The notes: a model not told the origin generated them from the sequence alone. A stretch of DNA of 64,000 nt from JACOMS01 sp051252005 (GCA_051252005.1 JBPOEZ010000010.1:1-64000), one strand, 5' to 3'; positions 16,887-25,946 are shown, counted from the first letter of the stretch. A program made the numbers and translations.

Positions 16887-17439
16887 CCAAGCCACATTCA
16901 CAAGGATGCAAGACGGCAAGCTCGAAGATTGGATGATCATCGGCGCGGCACACAAAGAAGAATTTAAAAATACGGCGGATCGCTATATTGAAATGCTTGA
17001 AGGCCTGGAAGCCCACACATTAGGGTTTGCGTGTGATCAGCTCCAACATGCGCTGATGACCGGAACGCTTGCGCGCCGAGCCGGAGCAAGCGACGAAGAG
17101 ATTGTTATCGCGCTGTGCCACGACATCGCCAAAGTTATCAATGTACCCAATCACGGCCAAATCGCTGCTGAAATGATGCGGCCTTATATTTCCGAAGACG
17201 CCTATCATGTGGTCTACAATCACCAAGCCTTCCAGGGCGAGCATTATTACGGCTTTATGGGCGCGCCTACGGATTTGCGCAAACAATGGGAAAATGAAAG
17301 CTGGTACCCTCTGGCCGTGAAACTTGTCGATGAATGGGACGCGCCAGCTTTTGATCCAGATTTCGAAGTTGATAGCCTAGAGAGCTTCAAGCCGCTCATG
17401 AGGAAAATTTTCCACAACAATCCTATGGCGGTGGGTTAA
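16879..17439 (+). CDS. HD-domain protein, PhnZ/MIOX-like diiron oxygenase candidate
   Basis: A 186-residue HD-domain protein. The start at 16879 has CAGGAG nearby and overlaps the thioesterase stop. Candidate metal ligands are His57 (QLQHAL), His81-Asp82 (ALCHDIAK), His92 (VPNHGQ), His115 (VYNHQAFQG) and Asp154 (LVDEWDAPAFD). The phrase order DQLQHAL, then CHDI, then LVDEWDAP resembles the mixed-valence diiron oxygenases PhnZ and inositol oxygenase more than phosphohydrolases. It could therefore oxidise a small substrate rather than hydrolyse a phosphate. This is inference; a hydrolase role is not excluded. It is convergent with, and overlaps by four bases, the methionine gamma-lyase gene. 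Confidence 0.65.
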   Translation: MGDQATFTRMQDGKLEDWMIIGAAHKEEFKNTADRYIEMLEGLEAHTLGFACDQLQHALMTGTLARRAGASDEEIVIALCHDIAKVINVPNHGQIAAEMMRPYISEDAYHVVYNHQAFQGEHYYGFMGAPTDLRKQWENESWYPLAVKLVDEWDAPAFDPDFEVDSLESFKPLMRKIFHNNPMAVG

Positions 17440-18638
17440 GCTGCCCGCATGCTCCGAACGGTCAGCGCGCTCATAAGGTCTGCAAGCAGATCATCTGGAT
17501 TTTCGAGACCAACGGATAAGCGCACCAAGCCTTCGCTAATGCCGTGATGCTTACGCTCTTCGGGCGTATAGGCTGAGTGTGTCATACTCGCCGGATGCTG
17601 GATAAGACTATCGGCGTCGCCGAGCGAGACCGCCCTGCGGATAAGCGTAAGGCGGTTCATCATTTGAACGCCCGCATCGTATCCACCTTTAAGTTCCATC
17701 GCGATCATACCCCCAAAGAGGCCCATTTGCTTTTTAGCCAAATCATGTTGTGGGAACGTTTCTAGGCCCGGATAATAGAGCGTCTCTACGGAGCCGTGCG
17801 CCTGCAAAATTCTCGCCATAGTCATAGCGCTTTTACAGTGGCGCTCCATTCGAAGCTCCAAAGTTTTCAGCCCGCGCATAACAAGCATCGCGCTGAACGG
17901 CGACATCGCCGCGCCGGTCATATCTTTGACGCCCTCAAGGCGCACCCGCATAATATGTTCGGCCTTGCCGACAACAATACCTGCGATTAGGTCGCCATGA
18001 CCGCCAAGGTATTTTGTGGCGGAATGGACAACAATATCCGCGCCGAGCTCTATTGGGCGCGTGATATAGGGGGTAGCATAAGTGTTATCGACCACGGTCA
18101 AAATATCATGGGCGCGCGCCATATCCGATACCGCCGCAATATCGATTAATCGCATATTGGGATTGGCGGGGGTTTCGAAATAAATCACTTTGGTCTTTGG
18201 CGTGATCGCTGCGGCGACTTTTTCTGGATCTGTCATATCGACATGAATGACCTTGATGCCAAATTTTGACAGGCCGTGATTGAGGAAGGAAAACGTACAT
18301 CCGTAAAGCGTCATGTCGGTGATAAGCTCGTCGCCTGCCTCTAGGAATGTCCAAAGCGCCGAAGTAATCGCGCCCATGCCAGAGGCCGTAGACACGGCTG
18401 CTTCGCCGCCTTCAAGGTCAGCCATGCGGCGCTCTAAAATATCAAGTGTGGGGTTAGAGACGCGGCTATAAAAATGACCGGCTTTTTCGCCCGCAAACAT
18501 CGCCCCGCCATCTTCGGCGGTTTCGTAGCAAAAGGTCGAGGTCATATGGAGAGGCGGCGTCACCGCGCCCTGCTCGCTCATCGGATCATAACCAGAATGA
18601 ATAGCCCGTGTGGCAAAACCTTGTGTTGACGTCGGCAT
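17436..18638 (-). CDS. Methionine gamma-lyase-type PLP enzyme
   Basis: A 400-residue Cys/Met metabolism PLP enzyme. The PLP-binding Lys is in HSATKYLGGHGD. The phrase TLYGCTFSFLNHG has the Cys that marks methionine gamma-lyase (Cys116 in the Pseudomonas enzyme), where other family members have Gly or Pro. The expected reaction is methionine to methanethiol, 2-oxobutyrate and ammonia. A divergent Lrp/AsnC regulator lies 110 bases away, the same arrangement as mdeA-mdeR in Pseudomonas, which supports the assignment. Cystathionine gamma-lyase or O-acylhomoserine sulfhydrylase remain alternatives. Confidence 0.85.
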   Translation of the reverse strand: MPTSTQGFATRAIHSGYDPMSEQGAVTPPLHMTSTFCYETAEDGGAMFAGEKAGHFYSRVSNPTLDILERRMADLEGGEAAVSTASGMGAITSALWTFLEAGDELITDMTLYGCTFSFLNHGLSKFGIKVIHVDMTDPEKVAAAITPKTKVIYFETPANPNMRLIDIAAVSDMARAHDILTVVDNTYATPYITRPIELGADIVVHSATKYLGGHGDLIAGIVVGKAEHIMRVRLEGVKDMTGAAMSPFSAMLVMRGLKTLELRMERHCKSAMTMARILQAHGSVETLYYPGLETFPQHDLAKKQMGLFGGMIAMELKGGYDAGVQMMNRLTLIRRAVSLGDADSLIQHPASMTHSAYTPEERKHHGISEGLVRLSVGLENPDDLLADLMSALTVRSMRAA

Positions 18639-18748
18639 AGCAGTCTCCCTAATTACCGAGAGAATACGCCTATCACCGCCGCAGGTGTTGCCATTTACTT
18701 GCGCGCAGATTATAAAAATTAGCAGTATCTGCCAATATAGAGAGCAAA

Positions 18749-19216
18749 ATGGACAAAAAAGATCGGCAAATCATTCGCGCCCTTCAAGAAAATGGCCGAC
18801 TGACCAATCAAGATTTGGCGGAAATCGTCAATCTCTCTCCCTCGCCCTGTCTGCGGCGCGTGAAAAATCTTGAGAAAAGCGGGCTGATAAAAGGCTACAC
18901 AGCGATCATTGACCAGAAGGCTTACGGCATGCCGTTGACGGCCTTTCTGCGCGTCCGGCTTGAGCGCCACGCTGAAGACACTGTGCAAATTTTTGAGCGC
19001 GAAGTTCGGAAGATGGACGAAATTCTTGACTGCTTCGTCATCACAGGGAATGCTGATTATCTGCTCCGCGTTATTGTCAAGAGCCTCGACGCCTATGAGG
19101 ATTTTATCCGCAATGATTTGCAGCGCATTGCTGGCGTCGCTTCTATCGATTCCAGCTTTGCCTTTGGCACGGTCAAACAGTCCCATATTTATCCCCGCAT
19201 CAGCAGCCAAATATGA
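18749..19216 (+). CDS. Lrp/AsnC family transcriptional regulator
   Basis: A 155-residue regulator with an N-terminal helix-turn-helix (DRQIIRALQENGRLTNQDLA, then SPSPCLRRVKNLEKSG) and a C-terminal RAM ligand-binding domain with VITGNADYLLRVIVKSLDAY. It is divergent from the methionine gamma-lyase gene and probably controls it in response to an amino acid, as MdeR does. The shared 110-base gap would hold the operator. It overlaps gluQ by ATGA. Confidence 0.92.
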   Translation: MDKKDRQIIRALQENGRLTNQDLAEIVNLSPSPCLRRVKNLEKSGLIKGYTAIIDQKAYGMPLTAFLRVRLERHAEDTVQIFEREVRKMDEILDCFVITGNADYLLRVIVKSLDAYEDFIRNDLQRIAGVASIDSSFAFGTVKQSHIYPRISSQI

Positions 19217-20028
19217 GCAATACCCTCCGCACACGCTTTGCCCCTTCGCCTACGGGCTACCTTCATTTGGGCCACGCCTACGCGGCGCAGCAGGCGTTTG
19301 AATTTGCTTCTGATCATAACGGCGTCTGCCTCCTCCGGATCGAAGACATAGACCACACGCGTTGCAAACCCGAATTTACGAACGCCATTTCAGAAAGCCT
19401 GTCATGGCTTGGATTTAAGTGGCCAGAGCCTGTGCGGGTGCAAAGCCAGCACCGGGCCGAATATGCTAGCGTCATAGATGGCCTGCACGAACGCGGCCTT
19501 GTTTACCGCTGTTTCAAAACCCGCAAAGAATTGCCAGTGGGTCTGTATCGCAGTGAGGCATTGCCCCCAAAAGAAGAGCAAGCCAGGCTCGATAATAACG
19601 AAGCTTTCGCATGGCGCTTATCGATTGCGGCCTGCAAAGCCATCATAGATGCGCCGCTCACATATGAGGAAACAGGACTGAACTCCGGCACGCAAACCGT
19701 AGATTTAGACAGGCTCGCCGACGAAGTGCTCGCCCGCAAAGACATTGGCACGAGCTACCATGTGGCCTGCTGTCATGATGACGCTTTGCAAAACATCACT
19801 CATATTGTGCGCGGACAAGACATCGCGCCGCTCACTCCTCTGCACCGTCTTTTACAACATCTTATGGGCTGGGCCGTGCCGATCTATCATCATCACGGCC
19901 TTCTCAAAAACGATAACGGCGAAAAGCTCTCTAAGCGCAATGGGGAAACCAGTCTTGCTACTCTGCGGCAACGAGGCTTATCCTCGAAAGAAGTTATGGA
20001 GCTTGCGATTGCAAATGGTATAGAATAA
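19213..20028 (+). CDS. gluQ: Glutamyl-Q tRNA(Asp) synthetase
   Basis: A 271-residue truncated GluRS paralogue that attaches glutamate to the queuosine base of tRNA(Asp). It contains the catalytic core only: RFAPSPTGYLHLGHAYAAQ (HIGH-like), LRIEDIDHTRC and the second signature EKLSKRNGETS. It lacks the anticodon-binding domain of GluRS, as expected. The usual zinc Cys set is not fully seen; YRCFKTRKEL has one Cys where many homologues have CxC, so the zinc site may be lost. It is translationally coupled to the Lrp gene. Confidence 0.92.
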   Translation: MSNTLRTRFAPSPTGYLHLGHAYAAQQAFEFASDHNGVCLLRIEDIDHTRCKPEFTNAISESLSWLGFKWPEPVRVQSQHRAEYASVIDGLHERGLVYRCFKTRKELPVGLYRSEALPPKEEQARLDNNEAFAWRLSIAACKAIIDAPLTYEETGLNSGTQTVDLDRLADEVLARKDIGTSYHVACCHDDALQNITHIVRGQDIAPLTPLHRLLQHLMGWAVPIYHHHGLLKNDNGEKLSKRNGETSLATLRQRGLSSKEVMELAIANGIE

Positions 20029-20036
20029 CAAATTGC

Positions 20037-20642
20037 ATGCGGTTATTTCTACTTGTCATTTTCATCACGGGCCTCGCCCCTCAACAAAGTCGGGCCTGTG
20101 ATTGGGCCCCTTCCACTCATAAAGTTAGCGAATTTGTTGAGGGAAAAGTCATATTCTGGGGCCGGGCGATGAAAACGGTTTGGCAGCCTGACAGAAAGCG
20201 CAGTTCAGATCCTTTTAGCGCAGACACAGTTACCTATGTTGATGTCATACAACCTTTAAGCGGGACAATTTCACCGCGAATAAAAATTCGGCATCATAAT
20301 AGCATCGCAGCCTGTGGTGTGAATTACAGTGTAGGAGGCATACAACTCTTTATTCTCCACCCAATGCAAGATGGAGAATATTCTGCTGATGATATGCTCG
20401 TAAATTCAGCTCCCACCCCCGCAATTATCGCTTATTATACGAAGCAAATCGATATTACGGTAGCCGGTGGCCCTCTTGAATATTTATCCTGTGAACAGCA
20501 GTCTCGTCGACAAACCATTCGAGACTGCCTGCCTCAGGAAAAAATTGATGAAATATATGAAATAGCCTCACAAGAGTACCAGGCCGTTTCAAGGATAAAA
20601 TTACCATGGTGGAGACGGTTTAGAAAGATGCGTCCTGAGTGA
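20037..20642 (+). CDS. Secreted protein of unknown function, NTR/TIMP-like
   Basis: A 201-residue protein with a signal peptide of about 20 residues (hydrophobic up to GLAP, cleavage near SRA-C). The mature chain begins with Cys, then FVEGKVIFWGRA, a strand-rich middle, and AACGVNYSVGGIQLFIL. This layout, with an early Cys, a central AACG and a following hydrophobic strand, is like the netrin/TIMP-like (OB-fold) domains found in bacterial secreted proteins, but similarity is weak. The C-terminus is basic with PWWRRFRK. It starts nine bases after gluQ. Confidence 0.6.
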   Translation: MRLFLLVIFITGLAPQQSRACDWAPSTHKVSEFVEGKVIFWGRAMKTVWQPDRKRSSDPFSADTVTYVDVIQPLSGTISPRIKIRHHNSIAACGVNYSVGGIQLFILHPMQDGEYSADDMLVNSAPTPAIIAYYTKQIDITVAGGPLEYLSCEQQSRRQTIRDCLPQEKIDEIYEIASQEYQAVSRIKLPWWRRFRKMRPE

Positions 20643-20703
20643 ACTCGGTTTTATCAGGCCTTTAAGGCTTCACAGCGGCGCAGGTTTTGGATATGGCAAG
20701 ACC

Positions 20704-21750
20704 ATGAGCGCTAAACTCACATTCGTAGAAGATATTTGGTATTTCGCCGGAATTTCGGGCGACGTGAAAACAGGCGCGCTCATACGGCGCGTGATCGCGG
20801 ATCAACCTATGACGTTGGGCCGCCGCCAAGACGGCAGCGTTTTCGCTATGCGGGATATCTGCCCGCACCGCGCCGCGCCTTTGTCGGCGGGACAAATAAA
20901 AGGCGATACAGTCGAATGCCCCTATCATGGCTGGCGCTTTGGCATTGACGACGGCGCGTGCAAAGAGATCCCCGCAATGTGCGCGGATCAAGATTTTGCC
21001 TCTGAAAAGATTAAAGTCCGCACCTTTCCGGCGCGCGAAGACGGGCAGCTACTTTGGGTCTACATCGCCAAAGATAAACGCTTTGCCGGAACGCCGCCGA
21101 TTGATCCTCCTGCCTTTCCATTCGCCGATAAAAAACCGATTATGGATGATGACCTTGTCCTGAACTGCCATGTCGACCAAGCCGTCATTGGCTTGATGGA
21201 TCCGGCACACGGGCCTTATGTTCACCGGCAATGGTGGTGGCGGTCAGAAAAAAGCATTCACGAAAAGGCTAAAAAGTTCGAACCGCGTGAACGCGGCTTC
21301 GCTATGGCCGCCCATAGCCCATCTTCGAACAGCTTCGCCTATAAGCTCCTTGGCGGAAAACCCGTCACAGAGATTAGCTTCCGCCTTCCAGGAATCCGCA
21401 CCGAAGAGATTAAAGTCGGCAATAAAACGCTCTTGTCGTTCACAGCGGTCACCCCCATAGACGACACCCAAACCCATATTCGGCAGCTCTTTTTCACCGA
21501 TATTCTGACAATTAAAATGCTCTCGCCTCTGCTGAAAATGGGAGCGGCCAAATTTCTTCGGCAAGACGGTCATATGGTCGATCTGCAGCAAATGGGCCTA
21601 GCCTATGACCCTACGTTGATGCTCGTTGAAGACGCGGACACGCAGGCTAAATGGTATCATGCGATCAAACGGGAATGGGCAAAATCACGGGAAGAAAAGC
21701 GGGAGTTCGTCAATCCTGTCAAAGCCCAAACCTTACGGTGGCGCTCTTAA
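20704..21750 (+). CDS. Rieske [2Fe-2S] ring-hydroxylating oxygenase, alpha subunit type
   Basis: A 348-residue oxygenase. The N-terminal Rieske domain has CPHRAAPLSAG and CPYHGWRF, giving the two Cys and two His ligands. The catalytic domain carries DPAHGPYVHRQWWW, which fits the mononuclear-iron facial triad (two His and an Asp). Related proteins include vanillate O-demethylase, pheophorbide a oxygenase and steroid or amine oxygenases; the substrate here is unknown. No reductase or ferredoxin gene is adjacent. The Trp-rich run after the second His is unusual enough to help a homology search. Confidence 0.88.
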   Translation: MSAKLTFVEDIWYFAGISGDVKTGALIRRVIADQPMTLGRRQDGSVFAMRDICPHRAAPLSAGQIKGDTVECPYHGWRFGIDDGACKEIPAMCADQDFASEKIKVRTFPAREDGQLLWVYIAKDKRFAGTPPIDPPAFPFADKKPIMDDDLVLNCHVDQAVIGLMDPAHGPYVHRQWWWRSEKSIHEKAKKFEPRERGFAMAAHSPSSNSFAYKLLGGKPVTEISFRLPGIRTEEIKVGNKTLLSFTAVTPIDDTQTHIRQLFFTDILTIKMLSPLLKMGAAKFLRQDGHMVDLQQMGLAYDPTLMLVEDADTQAKWYHAIKREWAKSREEKREFVNPVKAQTLRWRS

Positions 21751-21845
21751 ATTCGCTGCATTAGAAAAAGTGCCGCATAGACGCCCGCCCCCGCCTCGCC
21801 TATAAAGGCCCTCGTTCCTACTTTAGGGAAAACAGGATTATTGAT

Positions 21846-22052
21846 ATGCTCACATTTCTTATGATTTTAACGGCTCTGGCCTTCCTCTCGGTCGTCGGGA
21901 CCCTCGTCATGGGCGCGCTGTCCATGAAGGGTAAAGATGCCAAAGACCGCAAAAGTTCCAATGTCTGGATGCGTCGACGCGTTTACGCGCAAGCTGCAGC
22001 TATCGGCCTCTTAGTTCTCACCGTATACGTTAAAAACAAATCCGGTGGTTAA
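21846..22052 (+). CDS. HIG1-type twin transmembrane protein
   Basis: A 68-residue protein with two membrane helices (about 4-26 and 47-63) joined by a basic loop with MRRRVYAQAAAIGLLVL. This is the bacterial HIG1 (hypoxia-induced gene 1) domain, whose mitochondrial relatives assist cytochrome oxidase and respiratory supercomplexes. It is common in alphaproteobacteria and usually lies, as here, directly before the PduO-type adenosyltransferase. The genes overlap by eight bases. Confidence 0.85.
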   Translation: MLTFLMILTALAFLSVVGTLVMGALSMKGKDAKDRKSSNVWMRRRVYAQAAAIGLLVLTVYVKNKSGG

Positions 22053-22620
22053 ACTCAATAAAATCTACACCCGCACGGGCGATAACGGCACGACGGGTCT
22101 TGTCGATGGCTCACGTCTGTCCAAAGCCTCCGTGCGCGTTCAGGCCTACGGCGATGTGGACGAAACCAACGCAGTGATCGGCCTCGTGAGGCTGCATCTA
22201 GAAAACCGCCGCCTCGACGACATGATGGCGCGTGTTCAAAACGATCTATTTGATCTCGGCGCAGATCTTGCCACCCCGCTTCCTACCGAAGGCGAAGCCG
22301 ATAGTGAATATGCGCTACGTATGGTCGCCTCGCAATCTACACGGATTGAAACAGAACTCGACGCACTTAATGCGGATTTATCCCCGCTCAACAGCTTCGT
22401 CTTGCCCGGAGGATCGCCGCCTGCTGCCTATTTACATCAGGCCCGCACAGTGTGCCGCCGTGCAGAAAGGCTTTGCGTCGCCATGATGGACGCAGAACCC
22501 GTCAACCCGCACGCGCTGACCTACCTCAACCGCCTCTCAGATTTCCTCTTCGTCGCCGCACGGTGGTGCAACAATCAAGGCGAGACGGACGTGAAGTGGG
22601 TTCCGGGGGCGAATAGATGA
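22045..22620 (+). CDS. Cob(I)alamin adenosyltransferase, PduO type
   Basis: A 191-residue ATP:cob(I)alamin adenosyltransferase that makes adenosylcobalamin. It has the N-terminal ATP-binding phrase YTRTGDNGTTGLVDGSR, the AYGDVDETNAVIG segment, and the C-terminal RTVCRRAERL and YLNRLSDFLFVAAR motifs. The start is GTG at 22045, overlapping the HIG1 gene by eight bases; no ATG is available without losing the ATP-binding motif. It overlaps the next gene by ATGA. Confidence 0.93.
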   Translation: MVKLNKIYTRTGDNGTTGLVDGSRLSKASVRVQAYGDVDETNAVIGLVRLHLENRRLDDMMARVQNDLFDLGADLATPLPTEGEADSEYALRMVASQSTRIETELDALNADLSPLNSFVLPGGSPPAAYLHQARTVCRRAERLCVAMMDAEPVNPHALTYLNRLSDFLFVAARWCNNQGETDVKWVPGANR

Positions 22621-23354
22621 TACGGGAGCACATCGCTCCCGCCCTTGATCATGACCCGCACTTTCGCTGGCGCGGCGAAGCCGTAACACGCATTGAAAAC
22701 CTTTCGGATATTGTCTTTGCGCTTGCGATGGGCATGATTGTGCTTTCATCCGATATCCCCAAAACGTTTGAAGAATTACAGGTCTACTTGCTGACCTTCA
22801 TTCCTGCCTTTTTATCATTTACTTTACTTCTACAAATCTGGAACGCGCATTTCACATTTTTCAGACGCTATGGCGTCGCCGACACACGGGTCATTTTTTA
22901 TAATGTCCTGCTGTTGTTTTTTGTTCTGTATTCGGCTTACCCCTTAAAATTTGCCTTCGAAGGGTTTTTTAGCTTCGTCTATGGCTATTTCGATAATTGG
23001 GAACGCGCCCGCGCTATGGGGATCGATTTTCCGCAATCGGGCCTCATCGGGTTTTACTTTAGCGCCGGATATGCCGCAATAAACTTTTCCCTCTACCTCA
23101 TGTACAGGCATGCCTTGAACAAGGCCAAAACTTTGGAATTATCGCCTTCCGAGCTCACGATCACTAAAGGCGCCATGGCTACGTTTTTATTTTTAACGGT
23201 TCTTTGTATCATCACAGGGCTACTGTGCCGGTTTACGCCGGCCTATGGTTTCGCAGGGTGGCTTTTGATTCTGAATTGGCCCTTTGCTTCGTGGGTCAAA
23301 CGCAAATATAATCCAGAAATTATTACCAACGAGGCGCAAACGGAACCCAATTGA
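22617..23354 (+). CDS. TMEM175-like (DUF1211) membrane protein, putative cation channel
   Basis: A 245-residue membrane protein with about six hydrophobic segments. The first helix holds RIENLSDIVFALAMGMIVL, which corresponds to the RxxxFSD selectivity motif of bacterial TMEM175 potassium channels; here the Phe is replaced by Leu (LSD). One six-helix unit is present, as in bacterial members, which form tetramers. Potassium conduction is inferred from the family. It overlaps the adenosyltransferase by four bases, without a clear functional link. Confidence 0.78.
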   Translation: MIREHIAPALDHDPHFRWRGEAVTRIENLSDIVFALAMGMIVLSSDIPKTFEELQVYLLTFIPAFLSFTLLLQIWNAHFTFFRRYGVADTRVIFYNVLLLFFVLYSAYPLKFAFEGFFSFVYGYFDNWERARAMGIDFPQSGLIGFYFSAGYAAINFSLYLMYRHALNKAKTLELSPSELTITKGAMATFLFLTVLCIITGLLCRFTPAYGFAGWLLILNWPFASWVKRKYNPEIITNEAQTEPN

Positions 23355-23434
23355 TCACTGTAAAATTCGCGTGATTTGCGTTTAAAGCCCGTATAGAATT
23401 CCCGCAGTCAAATTTAGTTTTATGTACGGGTTTT

Positions 23435-24979
23435 ATGAAGCACTTTATTCTCTCAAGCCTTGCCTTAGGCCTTATGGCTCCGGCCTATACGTCGGCCCAA
23501 GTCACGCCTGTCAATGCCGCCGCTAAAACTCCGGCATTTGTCGCCATAGCGCCGGTCGCCGCGCGTGAGTTTCAGGCCGCGCAGAACGGTCAGGCCATTT
23601 GGCAGACCGAGTCTCATTATAAAGAGCTCATAGCCGCGCTTGAAAGCCTCGAAGCACACGGATTGACGCCTGAAGATTATCATCTCAGCGCGCTTAAGGC
23701 TGCTCAAAATAATCCTACAGCTCGCGACCAGATTGCGACGGATGCCTGGTTCGGAGCGGCCGCGCATATGCTGAACGGCAAACTAAGCCCCCTAACCGTG
23801 GAACCCGATTGGACCGCGGCAAGCCGCAAGGCTGATCTCTCCGCTGCGCTTACACAGGCTCTGGCCACAGGAACCATAGCAAACAGCTTAACGCAGTTCG
23901 CGCCAAAGCAGCCCGGATATGCGGCACTTCTTGCTGAATACGCCGTTCTCATGTCCGAGGCTGAAAAACCACATACGGTGATTCCTGCAGGGGACACGCT
24001 CAAACCGGCCATGAAAGGCCCGCGCGTGACTCTCTTGCAAAACCGCCTGACTGAGCTTGGTTATTTGGCCGCCGAAACCCAAACCAGGATTATGGATGCA
24101 GAGACTATCGCGGCCGTCAAAACCTTTCAAACCGCCGCCGATCTTGATGATGACGGCGCGGTCGGACCCGCAACGCTTTCCGCCCTAAACCGCGGCGTAG
24201 AAGGCAAGATCAATCAAGTGCGGGTGAATTTAGAGCGCTGGCGCTGGCTCCCCGATGATTTAGGCCGCAGACACCTAAGAGCCAATATTGCGGGCTTTAA
24301 CGTCACAGCATGGGAAAATAGCACGGAGGTCAAAACTTACTTGACCATAGTCGGAAAACCGTTTCGCAAGACGCCAGTGTTCTCTGATGAAATCGAATAT
24401 ATTGTTTTCAACCCGTGGTGGGAAACGCCTTACTCATTGGCCACAAAGGACAAACTACCCCTATTCCGTAAAGACCCTACTGCCATCGCGCGGCTTGGCT
24501 TCGACGTTCTCGATAAATCAGGCACAAAAGTCGACGCCACACTAATCGACTGGAACACGGTCCCCGCCTCTAATTTTCCTTACCGTTTGCGCCAAAAACC
24601 AGGCGATCAAAACGCGCTCGGGCAAGTCAAAATCATGTTCCCAAATGTGCACAACGTCTACCTCCATGACACGCCGACACGTGGGCTCTTCGCCCAAAGA
24701 CAGCGGGCGTTTTCTTCGGGCTGTATGCGGACACAAAACCCGCTTGATTTGTCAGAATGGCTCCTCGGCGAAACGCCCAACTGGACGCGGGACAAAATGG
24801 ATGCCGCTGTTGTAAGCGGGAAAGAAACGCGCGCCGTCCTCTCGCAAAAAGTTCCCGTCCATGTTTTATATTTCACCGCCGTCAATGAAGGCCCGTCAGG
24901 CATACGTTATTTAGACGATATTTATGACCGAGACGCCGCCGTATTGGCCGGCCTTCGGACACCACCGATACCGCGTTAA
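23435..24979 (+). CDS. L,D-transpeptidase (LdtD/YcbB type)
   Basis: A 514-residue periplasmic enzyme that makes 3-3 cross-links in peptidoglycan. There is a signal peptide ending TSAQ, an N-terminal scaffold domain, a peptidoglycan-binding domain near 190-250 (KGPRVTLLQNRLTELGYL and GAVGPATLSALN), and a YkuD catalytic domain with VYLHDTP and FSSGCMR, where the Cys is the nucleophile and the His is part of the active site. Domain order and length match the YcbB group rather than the short Ldt enzymes. An M15-type peptidase follows after 19 bases, so the pair probably acts together on the cell wall. Confidence 0.92.
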   Translation: MKHFILSSLALGLMAPAYTSAQVTPVNAAAKTPAFVAIAPVAAREFQAAQNGQAIWQTESHYKELIAALESLEAHGLTPEDYHLSALKAAQNNPTARDQIATDAWFGAAAHMLNGKLSPLTVEPDWTAASRKADLSAALTQALATGTIANSLTQFAPKQPGYAALLAEYAVLMSEAEKPHTVIPAGDTLKPAMKGPRVTLLQNRLTELGYLAAETQTRIMDAETIAAVKTFQTAADLDDDGAVGPATLSALNRGVEGKINQVRVNLERWRWLPDDLGRRHLRANIAGFNVTAWENSTEVKTYLTIVGKPFRKTPVFSDEIEYIVFNPWWETPYSLATKDKLPLFRKDPTAIARLGFDVLDKSGTKVDATLIDWNTVPASNFPYRLRQKPGDQNALGQVKIMFPNVHNVYLHDTPTRGLFAQRQRAFSSGCMRTQNPLDLSEWLLGETPNWTRDKMDAAVVSGKETRAVLSQKVPVHVLYFTAVNEGPSGIRYLDDIYDRDAAVLAGLRTPPIPR

Positions 24980-24998
24980 TTAAAAGGACGTTTTTACT

Positions 24999-25946
24999 AT
25001 GCCAAACCTATTCAGGTTACGCACGGCTTGCCTCATCGCAGCTTTCTTTTTCGCGGGAACTTTCACCGCGCAGACCGCCCCTACTCAAAATCCAACCGAA
25101 CAGGCTCGTTTCACCATCCGGTTTCAAGGGATCACGACGGATCTCCCGGTCATGTCGGCGATGGTCATGCCAGGAGATACGCTCTCAATTACAACCACAG
25201 CAAACGCGGTGACACAAAGCGGAAAATTGCGGAAAGGACAGGCCGGGTGGGACTGGGCCGCGCCTAACAAGCCGGGCCGTTACGACATCAGCTTTCTCCA
25301 AAACAATCAAATTATAGTGCTCAATGTTTTCGTTTTAACGCCTTTTGAGAACGGAAAAGAAACAAGCCTAAATGGCTACAAGATTGGTCAGTACAGGAAA
25401 ACCTTGTTTCGCGGTTTAGATAATTACGCGGCCCCTCAAGGCTTTATCGATCTCTCACACAGCCCTGATGATTTGAAAATTTCGCCGCACTTCACGCTCA
25501 AGCAATTTATCTGCAAACAGCAACCCGGGCATGATCCCACTTATTTGCTCATCAACCCGCGCACGCTCATTAAGCTTGAAACGCTGCTGAAGGCTGCTGG
25601 CGATAAGGGATGGAAAGCCGATACGCTTCACGTCATGAGCGGCTTTCGAACCCCGCATTACAACGCGGCTATCGGGAACAAGACCACCTCGTCCCGCCAC
25701 CTTTACGGCGGCGCAGCAGATGTTTGGATCGATAGCAATGGCGATGGTCAAATGGATGATCTTAACCGTGACGGAAAAATCAACAGAGATGATGCTCGGC
25801 TGTTTGCCAAATGGGCGGAAGACCTTGCCGGAAATCAAGGCCATCACTGGTCTTTTGGTGGCCTCGGCGTGTACGGATCCAATGCAGCTCACGGCCCTTT
25901 TGTTCACATCGACTCGCGAGGATACAAAGCCCGCTGGGGGCACTAA
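24999..25946 (+). CDS. M15A-type (DUF882/YcbK-like) peptidase with calcium-loop insert
   Basis: A 315-residue secreted protein with a signal peptide of about 26 residues, a beta-rich N-terminal domain and a C-terminal peptidase M15A domain. Zinc-ligand motifs are SRHLYGGAADV (His and Asp) and HGPFVHIDSRG. Between them, at about 245-267, lies a dockerin-like pair of calcium loops, DSNGDGQMDD and DLNRDGKINRDD. Family members cleave or bind peptidoglycan stem peptides. YcbK-like genes commonly follow ycbB-like genes, which matches this pair. Confidence 0.85.
   Translation: MPNLFRLRTACLIAAFFFAGTFTAQTAPTQNPTEQARFTIRFQGITTDLPVMSAMVMPGDTLSITTTANAVTQSGKLRKGQAGWDWAAPNKPGRYDISFLQNNQIIVLNVFVLTPFENGKETSLNGYKIGQYRKTLFRGLDNYAAPQGFIDLSHSPDDLKISPHFTLKQFICKQQPGHDPTYLLINPRTLIKLETLLKAAGDKGWKADTLHVMSGFRTPHYNAAIGNKTTSSRHLYGGAADVWIDSNGDGQMDDLNRDGKINRDDARLFAKWAEDLAGNQGHHWSFGGLGVYGSNAAHGPFVHIDSRGYKARWGH

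Noticed and set aside
23388..23430. CCCGTA/TACGGG spaced repeat before the L,D-transpeptidase as terminator
   Set aside because: The loop is over 30 bases and the following T-run is only four long and ends in the start codon.
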